Assembly (NCBI GenBank): GCA_965153355.1
Contig: OZ231127.1
Location: 91,512,001-91,576,000, forward strand
Direction: 5' to 3'
DNA length: 64,000 nucleotides
DNA from: Flaccisagitta enflata
Lineage: Eukaryota; Chaetognatha; Sagittoidea; Aphragmophora
A model generated the notes under the pieces. It did not search any database, was not told the origin of the DNA, and saw only the letters and a program-made list of their open reading frames with translations. Position 1 is the stretch's first letter. Each line of letters begins with the position of its first letter. Below are positions 13,145 to 23,932 of this stretch, one piece after another. The position numbers and the translations under genes were made by a program.

Positions 13145-13204
13145 GGGGGACGGATGGAAGGACGGAAGGACGGAAGGACGGAAGGACGGAAGGACGGATG
13201 GACG
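13145..13204. repeat. G run plus (GGAAGGAC)n
   Basis: AAGGGGGGGACGGATGG is followed by GGAAGGAC units and the palindrome GACGTC, where the right inverted arm begins. The same order of parts recurs in the other foldback copies. Confidence 0.85.
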
Positions 13205-13676
13205 TCTCAAAATTTCCCCCTGTATCCGACAGGACATCGGCCCTTTGGGGCCGCTGCCCTGCTCTCACTCTACTACTTCACTTGATCACTCCTAGCAGGG
13301 CATAGGGTACCGCTGACCATGTGCGATCCTTGGATGACTAGTTTTTCTTAACTCCAATAGTTATTGTTTAACTAATACATTTACACCCGCTATAAAGGAT
13401 CCGAGGGTAACAGAAATCCGCCTTCAATGGACATTAAACCTCAGTCCCATAATAGATGAAATTTGTTAATCCTTCAAAATATGTCATTGTGGAATTCAAC
13501 ATTAGGTCATTTTCTTTTCATTTCTGTATTGGTAATAATGGGAATCCACCCATATCGGATTAGATTCGATCAGCTTCTATTTGTGAAATGGATGGGTCAA
13601 ATTCCAATCAGTAGATTGGACAATGAGCGACGTTTTCTGTGCTCAAACTTCAAATTCACATTCCACTTCCACAATG

Positions 13677-13683
<7 letters not shown>

Positions 13684-13713
<30 letters not shown>
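13684..13713. repeat. Short (GA)n microsatellite
   Basis: 30 bp of pure GA just outside the foldback element. Confidence 0.9.
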
Positions 13714-13717
<4 letters not shown>

Positions 13718-14033
13718 ATCCGGTTTTTTTTACTGCTGGAAGGTCTCAACTGTTTTTTTTCTCCTATCATTCCTTCTGACAATTTTTTCTGATATTTCAT
13801 GCGGGGACAAAAACTTTCTCTTGCTCTTTCTTTTCTTTCTTTCTTTTTTTCTTTCTCTTTTTATTTTTCCATTCTCTTTCTCGTTGTTTATTTTGGCTCT
13901 CTGACGAGGTGGGGCCTCAACCTCGAAAAAAAAAGAAAGAAATTTTAATCAGATTTTATTCTTTTCCAACTCTTTTTACGTGCTTCGGGAGGAGGTCGGA
14001 AAAAAGTAGTTCAAATTGGAAGCTAGGGTAATA

Positions 14034-14110
14034 GCTGCTACTGCTGCTGCTGCTGCTCCCACCGCGGCGTACTTTTTAGAGAGAGTTGATTGTGCTGCTG
14101 CTGCTGCTGC
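14034..14110. repeat. Two short (CTG)n tracts
   Basis: CTG repeats at 14034-14056 and 14092-14110, separated by 35 bp. A poly-Ala frame through them has no other gene-like feature. Confidence 0.8.
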
Positions 14111-14194
14111 CTCAGTGGATTCCATGTTCTATCATTTGCCTCTGAAGCAGCGGAAAAAAGAGAAAAATGAGTGGAAAAAAAAGGAGAAAAAAAA

Positions 14195-14512
14195 AAGAAG
14201 ATGATGGAGAAGAAGAAGGAGGAGAAGGAGGTGAAGAAGAAGAAGTTGAGGAAGCAGAAGAAGAAGGAGAAGAAGAAGAAGAAGAAGAGGAAAAAGAAGA
14301 AGAAGAAGAAGAAGAAGAAGAAGATGAAGAAGAAGAAGAAGAAGAAGAAGAAGAAGAAGAAGAAGAAGATGAAGAAGGAGAAGAAGAAGAAGATGAAGAA
14401 GGAGAAGAAGAAGAAGAAGAAGAAGAAGAAGAAGAAGAAGAAGAAGAAGAAGATGATGAAGAAGGAGAAGAAGGAGAAGAAGAACAACAAGAAGAATAAG
14501 AAGAAGAAACAA
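14195..14512. repeat. Long (GAA)n polypurine tract
   Basis: Over 300 bp of GAA with GAT and GGA interruptions. Poly-Glu/Lys frames on one strand and poly-Ser/Leu/Phe on the other are artefacts. GAA/TTC tracts of this length can form intramolecular triplexes. Confidence 0.95.
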
Positions 14513-14587
14513 AAACAAATGTGCTAGAAGTCAAGGAACAGTAGTAATAAAGGGAAAGAAACCGAAGACTAGCAGAATAGACAGTCA

Positions 14588-14673
14588 GAGAGACAGACAA
14601 GTAGATAGAAACTAAAGCAGCAAACGCATAGAGAGACAGACAAGTAGATAGAAACTAAAGCTGCAAACGCATA
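14588..14673. repeat. 43-bp tandem duplication
   Basis: GAGAGACAGACAAGTAGATA... is repeated at 14588 and 14631 with one visible difference (GCAGC versus GCTGC). Confidence 0.9.
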
Positions 14674-14746
14674 GGGCTTTATTCGATAAATGAATATCAT
14701 CTTGTTGTTTCGTGGGGAGGAGGCACATAGTTCATAGCGGGCGGTG

Positions 14747-14750
<4 letters not shown>

Positions 14751-14796
<46 letters not shown>
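14751..14796. repeat. (GA)n microsatellite abutting a foldback element
   Basis: 46 bp of GA run straight into the truncated left arm of foldback element D1b. Confidence 0.9.
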
Positions 14797-14798
<2 letters not shown>

Positions 14799-15333
14799 CG
14801 ATGCCCTGCTTGGAGTGATTAGCTGAAGAAGCTGAGTGGGAGCAGGGCAGCGGCCCCAAAGGGCCGATGTCCTGTAGGACACAGGGGTGAATTTCCAGAC
14901 ATCCTGAGAAAGCACATTTCAGGACTGAGTTGATTGATTGGAGAACAGGGATGAGGGCAGATTTGAACATGAGAAGGTCATTTCGAGGGCTGAATTGAGA
15001 CAGATTTTAGGTTTGAGAGGTCTGATTTCAGGCCTAAAATGGTTGATTTGAGGCCTGACAAGGCTGATTTAGTGCCTCAATGGGCTGATTTTGGGCTTGA
15101 GTGAGCTAATTTAGGATATAGATGTGCTGATTTTAGGCCTGAGAGGGGTGATTTTAAGTCTGAGAGGGCAGACTTGGGGCCTGAGAGCGCTGATACGGGG
15201 TCTGAGAGGGCTGATTTGGGGCCTGTGAGGGGCCTCGGGGGGGGGGGCTTGACGGATGGACGTACGTACGGACGGACGTCTGGAAATTCACCCCTGTGTC
15301 CTACAGGACATCGGCCCTTTGGGGCCGCTGCCC
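14797..15333. mobile_element. Foldback element with perfect 56-bp inverted repeats (D1b)
   Basis: The inner arms 14845-14900 and 15278-15333 are exact reverse complements over 56 bp, starting GGGCAGCGGCCCCAAAGGGC and reaching ...CCAGAC. Outside the left arm are the family's GATGCCCTGC...GCAGGGC sequences, cut off at a (GA)n tract; the right copy lacks them. The interior has a 20-21 bp array (about 14935-15235), a run of about 11 G, then GACGG and GACGT units. No coding capacity. Confidence 0.85.
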
Positions 15334-15875
15334 AAAAAGGGAAAGAAACCACTTAATCAGAGATGGACAGATAGAGGGATATAAAAAACACCATAAAAGA
15401 CAAAAGGAAAGGTAAAGGGAAAGGCAAGGAATATATACACATAAAAGAGAGAGGGTATAAATAGGAATGAAAAAGTGGAACACACACAAATCCTAACGAC
15501 GTCATAATTTGCATGATGAAGACTCTCGGAAAAAGTTTGACCTTTTGATTACGTCAAAATGTGAGGTCAATTGGGAAAAGAAGGGATCTTAAAGAAGAAA
15601 GGAAGAAAGAGTGTGATAATGAAAAAGCGTCACAATGACAAAATGACATCACAATGACAAAATCACATATCAAGACGGTCCCCGAAGTTAAGGGAAAGAC
15701 ACGAAAAATGATTTAGGAACCCTTAAGCTGACTTGAACATCATGTTAGCAGCGTCCTATGTAAGTGACTCCCAGGATTATCCAGTGAATAACCACACCGA
15801 ACAATTTTTGTCAAAATTCTGGACTTTCTAAAAGTTATATCTATTTTAAACGATCTTTCTTGAAAAGTAATTTTT
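15334..15875. other. Unassigned sequence
   Basis: Purine-biased, low-complexity DNA with short ATGACAAAAT repeats near 15640. No gene or element end recognised. Confidence 0.4.
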
Positions 15876-16067
15876 AAGTGGCGTGCTACGCTTTGTCCGT
15901 CGGTCGGTCGGTCGGTCGGTTGGTCGGTTGGTCGGTCGGTCCCCCTTTTTTTCGGCGTTTATGACCTTTTTTGAGCTCACCGCTCCTGCCCAAGTGCCCA
16001 AGTGACATTCTCCACCGCCCCTGCGCACCCGCACGCGACTGGGGTAGCCGTGTATCCGGCCTTGTTG
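15876..16067 (-). mobile_element. Hairpin-ended element, subtype B (B2)
   Basis: Read on the minus strand: AACAAGGCCGGATACACGGC, the motif AGTCGCGTGCGGG, a GC-rich middle, a (GACC/AACC)n block, then GACAAAGCG and a decayed hairpin GCGTAGCACGC. Parts and order match the copies at 57877 and 63576. Confidence 0.75.
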
Positions 16068-16424
16068 CACCCATACCCGGTAATGTTAAAACTTTTTAAA
16101 CAAATCAAACTCGACTTTTTTGACTGCGCCTATCACTGCTTTAAAGCGATCACAAATTGCGCTTGCGAGGGACGACGATGAATGTCAGTAAGACGGCGTA
16201 CTTCCGAAGGCAACTTTTGTGTTTCAAGGGGGGCTAAAATAAAAAATTAGAAATGAATGAAACTGAATAATTATACCAAAATAATCATTGAAATATGACA
16301 CAGTTATTATTTTTTTGCAAAATTTGCATTAAATCATGAAATAGAACCAAAAAGTGGTAAAGTTGATAAAGAAAATATATTGCAAATTACAGAAAATTTC
16401 ATATTTGGTCACTGACAGGGGACC

Positions 16425-16562
16425 CGTTTAAATTCTAAGATTGCATAGAAAATAAAAAAATAAGAAAAAAAACATAGTTCTCTTATAAAAACAATTACGG
16501 AGAGAACTATGTTTTTGAAAATGCAAAAGTTCCCTGCATTTGAAAGTCTTAGAATTTAAACG
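16425..16562. repeat. Nested palindrome (two concentric inverted repeats)
   Basis: CGTTTAAATTCTAAGA at 16425 is matched by its reverse complement at 16547-16562. Inside, AACATAGTTCTCT (16471) is matched by AGAGAACTATGTTT (16501). The 138-bp unit could fold as a long stem. It may be a tiny foldback MITE. The rest of 16068-16983 shows nothing else. Confidence 0.7.
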
Positions 16563-16983
16563 GCAAGAAAAGATAAAAAAATGTAAGCAAGATTTCATTA
16601 AAACCTTCATTTTCTTGCCTTTTTTGATGTGAATTGCATAGTTTTAATTACTTTTGAGGTCAGAATATGATAATATGTATACACCAAGTGTTTTTAAAGA
16701 CAATTTGTCTATTAAAAGCATTCCTACACCATTATTGTGCTGATAATGATGCAAAAGATATGGTGAAACACTTAATTTTCCTTCGAAAATTCGCCGTCGT
16801 AACAACTCTTGTTTAGACTAACGCATCTTTTAGTCGTAACTCCCCAAGGTCAGAATCGCGCTCGCGAAATGTAAAACAACAAGTTTAAAAACCTTTCTTG
16901 TTTACCACCCTTACGCCAAGAAACACATAAACGCAGTTCCGTCAATCGTCACTATATTTCACCCATCATAACATTCCCCTTTT

Positions 16984-17511
16984 TGGACAGCGGCCCCAAA
17001 GGGGGGAATTTGGAGACGTCCGTCCTTCCATCCGTCCGTCCTTCCATCCGTCCTTCCGTCCGTCCATCCCCCCCCGTAGACCATCAAGGCCTCATATTAG
17101 TCCTCTCAGGGCTCAATCTAGCCCTCCAGACCTCAAATTAGCCCTCTTGGCTTGAAATTAGCCTCCCCCATGCCTCAAATTTGCCTTTCAGACCTCAAAT
17201 CTGCCCTCCAGATCTTCAATCAGCCTTCCAAGCATCAAATCAGCCCTAAAAACCTCAAATATGTTCTCCAAGCCTTAATTCTGCCCTCTAGCCCCCCTAT
17301 ACGCCTTCAGTGGCCTAAATCAGCCATGTAAAGCCTGAAATATGCCCCCTCAGGACGGACGGAAAGACGGACGTCTCGAAATTACCCCCTGTGTTCTACA
17401 GGACATCGGCCCTTTGGGTCCGCTGCCCTGCTCTCACTCCACCTCTTCACTGGATCACTCCCAGCAGGGCATCGGGTACCGCTGACCATGTGCGATCCTT
17501 TGATGACTAGT
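16984..17511. mobile_element. Foldback-type element (D1c)
   Basis: Left: GGACAGCGGCCCCAAAGGGG, a short arm, GACGTCCGTCC(TTCC)-type units, a run of C, then a 20-21 bp array with core CCTCAAATTAGCCCTC (about 17075-17350). Right: GGACGGACGTCTCGAAATT, the hairpin GGCCCTTTGGGTCC and the outer arm to GGTACCGCTGACCATGTGCG. The left outer arm is missing, so it is asymmetric or truncated. Confidence 0.75.
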
Positions 17512-17870
17512 TATACCCACCTTTCGTATCCCACTCTCTTCCCGTCTGCTCCCCCTTCCCCCCCCTTCCCCCCACCCCCGCATTCATCCTGCCCCCCCTC
17601 CCCCCTCTCTCAAACCTTCTTCCTCGGCCTGCACAAATGGTATCGCCTAAATTAGTTCTCTTCTTCTTCCCGTTTCCTCCTCATTGGTTATTTATTCATT
17701 CAAACATTCATATTCATTCGCGATTCGCGTGTGTGCATACTCTTAAGATACCCGTCTCTCGCTCTCTCTCTCTCTCTCTCTGTCTTTTTTCGTCATTTCG
17801 TTATTGTATGACCTGGCTTCCGATCATAATGACAAATCTCAATCGGGCTGTCGCTACATTTCTTCTATTT

Positions 17871-17875
<5 letters not shown>

Positions 17876-17918
<43 letters not shown>
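17876..17918. repeat. (GA)n microsatellite
   Basis: About 42 bp of GA. The 17512-18190 stretch otherwise shows only a C-rich patch (17550-17610) and a short TGACCATCAAC triplication near 17987-18016. Confidence 0.9.
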
Positions 17919-17920
<2 letters not shown>

Positions 17921-18193
17921 CGGAGTTAAAGCTCGAAAATTTGCCCCGCAGGTATATCAATTGTAACTTTTCGTGCGCTGCTCATCAACTGACCATCAAC
18001 TGACCATCAACTGACCGACTGACCTCAGCTAGTTTTTTTTCTCTCTTTTTCCACTCAAACAAGAGTTTCGTTTTTGAGGCACGAAAGGAAAGTTGTGCGG
18101 AAGGATAGTGGTTCGGATTTGTTTGGATATAAAGGAAATTAAGAAAATGAAGGCATGACATGAGGCATGAATGCTTGTCCTTTGAATGCGGCC

Positions 18194-18450
18194 TTTCTGT
18201 CTGTCTATCTGTCTGTCTGTCTGTTCGTCTGTCTGTCTGTCTGTGTGTCTGTCTGTCTATGTGTCTGTCTGTCTGTTTGTCTGTCTGTTCGTCTGTCTGT
18301 CTGTCTGTTTGTCTGTCTGCCTGTCTGTCTGTCTGTCTGTCTGTATGTCTGTCTGTCTGTATGTCTGTCTGTCTGTCTGTCGGTCTGTCGGTCTATCTAT
18401 CTGTCGGTCTGTCGGTCTGTCTGTCGGTCTGTCTGTATGTCTGTATGTTT
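18194..18450. repeat. (TCTG)n microsatellite with variants
   Basis: About 250 bp of TCTG units with frequent TCGG, TCTA and TTTG variants. Cys-Leu-Ser frames on this strand and Thr-Asp-Arg-Gln frames on the other are artefacts. Confidence 0.95.
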
Positions 18451-18716
18451 GTATCTGTTCCGTTATTGTTTCATCACCATTATATTTTTCATCCTTCTTT
18501 GCTCTCAAAGTCTTAAGTTTTCAACTGTTATCCTGACATTCAAGCCATGGCACCCTGGGCCTGCTTTCTACCCTCATTCACTGACGTCCCGCAGCTTCGA
18601 GATGCTCCTCGTTTTAATATCGGTCAAAGAAACAAAATACGTTGGCAAGCCTCTTTTCATCATTACACTTCATTTTTTTTAAAAGATGCGTTCTTTAGTC
18701 TTTACAAGATGCTGGT

Positions 18717-18771
18717 TCCGTCGGTCGGTCGGTCAGTCGGTTGGTCGGTCGGTCCGTTGGTTGGTCGGGAA
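18717..18771 (-). repeat. Fragment of hairpin-element (GGTC/GGTT)n block
   Basis: CCGTCGGTCGGTCGGTCAGT and following GGTT/GGTC units match the tetranucleotide block of the hairpin-ended elements. No AACAAGGCC end or hairpin was found beside it. Confidence 0.45.
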
Positions 18772-18799
18772 TACAAAGAACCGATGATGTCTGAGACTG

Positions 18800-19107
18800 C
18801 GAGGGGGTGGGGGAGGGGGGGGGGCATAAGGAATTACGGATGGAGAGACGAATTGGAGGACGGACCAAAGGACAGATGGATGGACAGACAGATGGACGTT
18901 TGGAGTCACGGATCTACATACAAAGCATGAAGGATCAACGGACAGACGGATGGACGTGCACACGGATGGACACACGGATGGACACACGGATGGACACACG
19001 GATGGACACATGGATGGACACACGGATGGACACACGGATGGACACACGGATGGACGGAAGACCTGCTGACGTAAGAAATTTCACCCCTGCTTTCTACAGG
19101 ACATCGG
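18800..19107. mobile_element. Decayed foldback element with 12-bp array
   Basis: A G run (18805-18823) is followed by GGACGGACC units, a 12-bp array of ACACGGATGGAC (about 18957-19053) and a right end GACGTAAGAAATTTCACCCC...TACAGGACATCGG. That end resembles the inner arm of D1b. The left arm is gone. The 12-bp array is unique to this copy. Confidence 0.5.
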
Positions 19108-19258
19108 ATGTTTCAGGCCAATTCCAAAATAGGAAGAAAAAAAAAAATAAGAAAGAATTGTGTTGTTTAGGGGTTGAGTTTGGAATCCCACGGAGATGAT
19201 GACAAGGAACTCGGGGATGCTTGCAACTGATATGAAACCACGTCAGGGCAATGTCAAG

Positions 19259-19312
<54 letters not shown>

Positions 19313-20484
19313 TTAGCAAACTGGTCGAAGAAAGAATGAGAAAATAAGGAAATAAAATAATGATTGAAACAAACAATCAGTAACAGTGAGTAAAGAAAAG
19401 ATAAAGATAGTGACAAAAATATCGTTGCCAAACAGAGAAAAACAGAAACAGAGGAGGACGGAAAGTCTGCAAAAGCTTCATAATGAGATAATGAACTGAA
19501 TTGAGAAAAAAAAAAGATCTTCAAAAATGTAATGAAATGTATCAACTCTGGTCGATGTTGCACATTTAGTTTTGGGGAAGGCCAATGCAATGAACAACTT
19601 GGAGATGTGTCCGAGCAGAGGGCAGGAGTGGCATAGTCATGAGAACACCAAAACACTTTCTCAAAACAAAGATGTGACGGACAAATAGACGAATTGACAA
19701 AAAAGGGCATAAAAGTGGTTGTAGGGTCGCGTAGTGCGACTAAAAGTGGCAGTTATGATTGAAAAGTGCGCATAGAAACGAAAAATAAGCTAAAACGCAA
19801 ACCAGCAATATCTGTTATCCTTATTCTTTGATCTACATTTTTTTCATTTTCTGTAAAATTCCATTACTGTTTCTTTTGTACAAACCTAAAAGCGTTTTGA
19901 TTTTTGCCTTTTCTGTAACATTTGACAAAACCTCAATGCCAAAATATTTGTCGAAGGAAAAAAAAAACAGATGGATGAAATTACGTTTATTTCTATCAAT
20001 GATGTAAATAACCGTCGGGAAATATCTATTGATCAATATATGAAAAAAAGAACACTTACCTTATGTTTGCTAACAGAGATGGTTCAGAATCGTTTTTCTG
20101 TTGATGGAAAAGAAAGAAGAAGACGGAGATTTAGAGGAGGCCAATGGCGGCGGTGGGGGCAAAGGGGGTGGAGAAGAAGGGGGCAATAAGGTTGGTTGAA
20201 CGAAAACATTTCAAAAACTCCTTTAATTACGATTTGATCATTCCACAAAAGCATCAACGTAAACATCAACATCAACATAAGTTATTTGTTTAAGTATTGA
20301 ACTATTTGTTAAAGTATTGAACCCAGATGGACAGGCACAATAAAGCACATAAGAGAAGGACATTAGATCGGGCTAAGAAAAACTCATGTTTCCAGCCTAT
20401 ATTTTGGCCATATGGCAGTTTGCATATCCACGAGTGTGTTTTTTCGGAAAAGAGGTTATGGATTCCCTGTAGGAAAGGAGTCAA
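19108..20484. other. Mostly unassigned sequence
   Basis: Contains (GA)n at 19260-19310. A short piece, GGTCGCGTAGTGCGACTAAAAG at about 19726-19747, matches the terminal hairpin of the hairpin-ended elements. No gene is supported. Confidence 0.35.
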
Positions 20485-20521
20485 CAGACAGAGACAGAGA
20501 CAGAGACAGAGACAGAGACAA
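20485..20521. repeat. (CAGAGA)n hexanucleotide repeat
   Basis: Six hexamer units of GACAGA type. Confidence 0.85.
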
Positions 20522-20678
20522 TGACAGAGGCACAGTTAGAAAAAAAAAGACAGTATGGAGATAGAGAAAGAGATAGAGACAGAAAAGGTACCGATTCCCT
20601 CTAGTGGAGAAACAACGACAAACCGCAATAAAAAATACGGCCTAAATTCCATCCAGGCATTCCGGGGCATGGGGGAAA

Positions 20679-20682
<4 letters not shown>

Positions 20683-20731
<49 letters not shown>
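20683..20731. repeat. (GA)n microsatellite
   Basis: About 49 bp of GA. Confidence 0.9.
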
Positions 20732-20734
<3 letters not shown>

Positions 20735-20949
20735 CGGGTAAACAGACGGAAAACAGACGGAGAAAAAAGAGCCATGTCAGGGACTGGCAAAAAGAATTAT
20801 TGATAAAGGATTGATTTGATAGTAATCACGTCCCAACACTCATTCATTCTTGGTTATAATTAGTCTCATAGATATTGTGTTTTATCCTAGTAGCCGTTCC
20901 ACGACCGTGGTCTTGTCGGTATCAAGTAAAACACGATACCAAGCACAAG

Positions 20950-21024
20950 CAGAGCCGACCGACCAACCGACCAACCAACCAACGGTCAGAGTGGGACGTA
21001 GCGGCGCGTGGCACGCGACTTAAA
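20950..21024 (+). mobile_element. Partial hairpin-ended element (3' part)
   Basis: GACCGACCGACCAACCGACC leads to GGACGTAGCGGCGCGTGGCACGCGACTTAAAA: the tetranucleotide block and an altered terminal hairpin without the 5' half. It may be a solo 3' fragment. Confidence 0.5.
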
Positions 21025-21331
21025 AACGATATCCTAACGATTGAGAATTGCATCATAGTGGCAACGGCTAAAACAGAAAAAAAAACGACCGAAAAAGAAT
21101 AAAGACAATAAAGAAAAAGATAAAAAATGGGTAAAGAATGAGGATTGAGAATGAGGTAAGAGGGTTAAAAACGTGGCCGCGTTACGCAATTTCTTTTTCT
21201 TTTTTTGCGCATCTGCAAAACACGGGACTCTCTTTTTTTTATGACTCATATATAACAATCTCAATCGATAGAAAAGTAAAAATCACGCGCCTATGTTGGA
21301 CTAAAATAACGAAATGGGGGTGAGATATATG

Positions 21332-21523
21332 ACAACAAGGCCAACACCCATAAGTCGCGTGCGAAATTTACAGATTGACTTAGAGTGACTTAGAATAACT
21401 TTGAATGACTTACTTTACTCTTAAATGACTTTAAATGACTTAAAGAAATAAAATTGATAAAAAAAGTAAAAGTGTGATGGACCAACAGACCGACGGACGA
21501 ATGGACGCACAGACGGACGACTA
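21332..21523 (+). mobile_element. Hairpin-ended element, subtype C (C1)
   Basis: AACAAGGCCAACACCCATAA, then AAGTCGCGTGCGA, about eight TGACTTA-type units (21375-21450), and a GACC/GACG block. The end is GACGGACGACTAAAAA, with the palindromic hairpin deleted. Confidence 0.65.
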
Positions 21524-21616
21524 AAAACTGTTTGTTATTGGAAGGAGATGAATGATGAGTTATCTGTACGTTAGATTGAATGATTGAAAAAGAAAGCAAC
21601 TTAGGAAGAAAGAAGA

Positions 21617-21687
21617 AAAGAAAGAAAGAAAGAAAGAAAGATGGGAAAAATTAAAAAAGAAAAAGAAAGAAAGAAAGAAAGAAAGAC

Positions 21688-21721
<34 letters not shown>

Positions 21722-21831
21722 GAAGAAAGAAAGAAAGAAAGATGAGAGAAAGATAGAAATCAGGAAGACAGGTAGAAAGGAGGAGACAAGAAAGAATAGA
21801 ATAAAGAAAGAAAAAATAAGGAGCAAAAAAA

Positions 21832-21899
<68 letters not shown>

Positions 21900-21915
21900 C
21901 AGAAAGAAAGAAAAA
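21617..21915. repeat. (GAAA)n microsatellite, two main blocks
   Basis: GAAA arrays at 21617-21730 and 21835-21915 separated by purine-rich sequence. Phe/Leu/Ser-rich frames on the minus strand are artefacts. Confidence 0.9.
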
Positions 21916-22228
21916 AAGTTTGTAAGAACACATGAAGACAGAGAGGGAGAAAGGGAGAGACAAGAAACAATGAAACAAACAAACTTTACCGGAAGCGCTA
22001 ATGGCTAAACTGCTTAGACAAGCTAAAGGTTAACTAAATCTTTAAAAATTGCGTAGAAAAAAGATGAATTTTATTCAAAATCAAATATTGGCAAAATGTA
22101 GGCCAGTTTTTGAAATGATTTGTTCCGCCAAAAAGATCTTATGATTGATGTTCATGTTTCTTAAATCAAAAAGATAAGGGTACACCTGAAACAAGAAGTT
22201 TGATGATTTTATCTCAACCTCCAAAAGG

Positions 22229-22428
22229 CAAGTGTTGGTCGGTCAATTGGTCGGTCGGTCTATAGGTTGGTCCGTCGCAGATCCATCTTCCTCTTACACG
22301 CTTTGCCTTCAAGTGGTATACGTTTTGACGTTTGTGAGAGTTTGTTTATTTGCATGGGTGTTCTTTTCATTACTGCCCCTGCCCAGTATACCCACCCGCA
22401 TGGGACTTTCATTGGCTGGTATCTGGTC
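22229..22428 (-). mobile_element. Diverged hairpin-ended element, subtype B-like
   Basis: GGTCGGTCAATTGGTCGGTC and, 130 bp on, CTGCCCCTGCCCAGTATACC..CACCCGCATGGGAC match the minus-strand order of the subtype B copies at 15876 and 24048. The ends are eroded. Confidence 0.45.
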
Positions 22429-22492
22429 TACGAGAAAAAGGTGAGCAGGCCTTTGACATGTACAAAGTCAGTCAACCACAAGCCTTTTCCGG

Positions 22493-22506
22493 AATCAATC
22501 AATCAG

Positions 22507-22551
<45 letters not shown>

Positions 22552-22552
22552 T

Positions 22553-22589
<37 letters not shown>

Positions 22590-22598
22590 GTCAGTCAG

Positions 22599-22644
<46 letters not shown>

Positions 22645-22653
22645 TATCAAAAC

Positions 22654-22696
<43 letters not shown>

Positions 22697-22707
22697 ATCA
22701 ATCAATA
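22493..22707. repeat. (AATC)n microsatellite
   Basis: About 215 bp of CAAT units with a few CAGT and CTAT variants, giving Asn-Gln-Ser-Ile frames. Not coding. Confidence 0.95.
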
Positions 22708-22967
22708 GTCATTAGTCAATCTCATTTACACCATTACACGAGCTCCACTGAACTTTCATGAGACTGTCGATGGGGGAACCACATCAATGATTCCGGTCTT
22801 TTTATGGATGATCCCTTTTACATAACAAGCGTTGCCGCTGTTCTATCTGGATAAAACCTGAACACAGCTACAATCATCAATCCGTAAAAATCAAAAGCCA
22901 TGGATTTTCTATCTCTTTTTTCCATTTTTCCAAAACTTTTCTCTTTTTTTTTTATTTCCCCGCCTCT

Positions 22968-22971
<4 letters not shown>

Positions 22972-23007
<36 letters not shown>

Positions 23008-23168
23008 CCTCTTCGAAATGGTTCTCTGCCTTTTACGATGATGATATTTTTTTTATTACTTGTCAAACCCACATTCTAAAAATTATCTGCGCGGAACCAA
23101 AATTTGGCGCATTTGACAAAAGTTTTCCGAAGGCTTTTTCATGAAGACCATAAAATAAAAAAAAGGTT

Positions 23169-23218
<50 letters not shown>
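22972..23218. repeat. Two (GA)n microsatellites
   Basis: GA runs at 22972-23005 and 23171-23218 flank about 165 bp of unique sequence. Confidence 0.9.
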
Positions 23219-23220
<2 letters not shown>

Positions 23221-23354
23221 TGTATGGGTGAGGTGGGGGGTGGCGGTAGGGGTGGTGTCTGGTAGGTTCAAATTGGTAGCTCGGGAAAGAATGATTCGAT
23301 GATAAAACGACTCAGTAAAATGAAAGGTTCATTCATGGTAAAGCTTTTCCGCAC

Positions 23355-23575
23355 CCCACCTTCTCCACCCCCTCCTCCACTCCCCACTCTACCTTCTCCT
23401 TCACCCCCTCCTCCATCCCCTTCTCCACCCCCTCCTCCGCTCCGCACTCTACCTTCTCCACCCCCTTCTCCGCTCCTCACTCTACCTTCTCCTTCACCCC
23501 CTCCTCCACCCCCTTCCCCACCCCCTCCTCCACTCCCTACTCTACCTTCTTCCTCACCTTATTCTCTACCTTCTC
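23355..23575. repeat. C/T-rich minisatellite
   Basis: Repeated phrases CCCCCTCCTCC and CACTCTACCTTCTCC at roughly 60-bp spacing; almost free of purines, so a strong triplex-prone tract. The Pro-Ser frame is an artefact. Confidence 0.85.
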
Positions 23576-23932
23576 CTTTTATTTTTCGCCTTTCAGAATC
23601 CTCTACCTTCTCAATATCAACAACCAGTTCAGAAATGAAAAAAAAAAGATCTTTCCATGTGTTTCATATAAATCATGATTCATGATTCGCTGAAGATCAT
23701 CTTCTTCCCCTTCTTCCTCTCTTTCTTATATCTTTCCCTCTTTCTCATTGTTTTTTCTCTCTTATTCTCTTTCTTTCTTTCTTTCTTTCTTTCTTCTCTC
23801 TTTCTCTCTCCAGAGATGTAAAAATGGGAATTAATAAAACGTGGTGACCTACTTAATTTCTCGGGCTTTTCAGTTTCCGTTAATCAAACTCGATTGATTT
23901 ATACCATATTAAAAAAAAAGAGAGGATGTTCG

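Larger units (their letters stand above)
12458..13570. mobile_element. Foldback element with about 350-bp inverted arms (D1a)
   Basis: The left arm (about 12499-12842) and right arm (about 13201-13570) are near-identical reverse complements, with only a few mismatches over the inner 165 bp. They include GGATCGCACATGGTCAGCGG and the hairpin CGGCCCCAAAGGGCCG. The interior holds a 20-21 bp array (core GGGCTGATTTGAGGCCT), a G run and a GGACGGAA array. The left end begins TA-CAGTTGAACCCCCCGCGA, like pogo/Tigger termini, but the matching right end is missing. There is no ORF. Confidence 0.8.

Noticed and set aside
14016-14204. Short poly-alanine frame ending in a basic tail
   Set aside because: Generated by two (CTG)n runs and the following A/G tract.
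22493-22707. (AATC)n as the 3' tail of a minus-strand LINE
   Set aside because: TGATTGAT tails occur in LINEs, but the adjoining sequence shows no 3' UTR or RT remnant, and the tract is far longer than usual tails.
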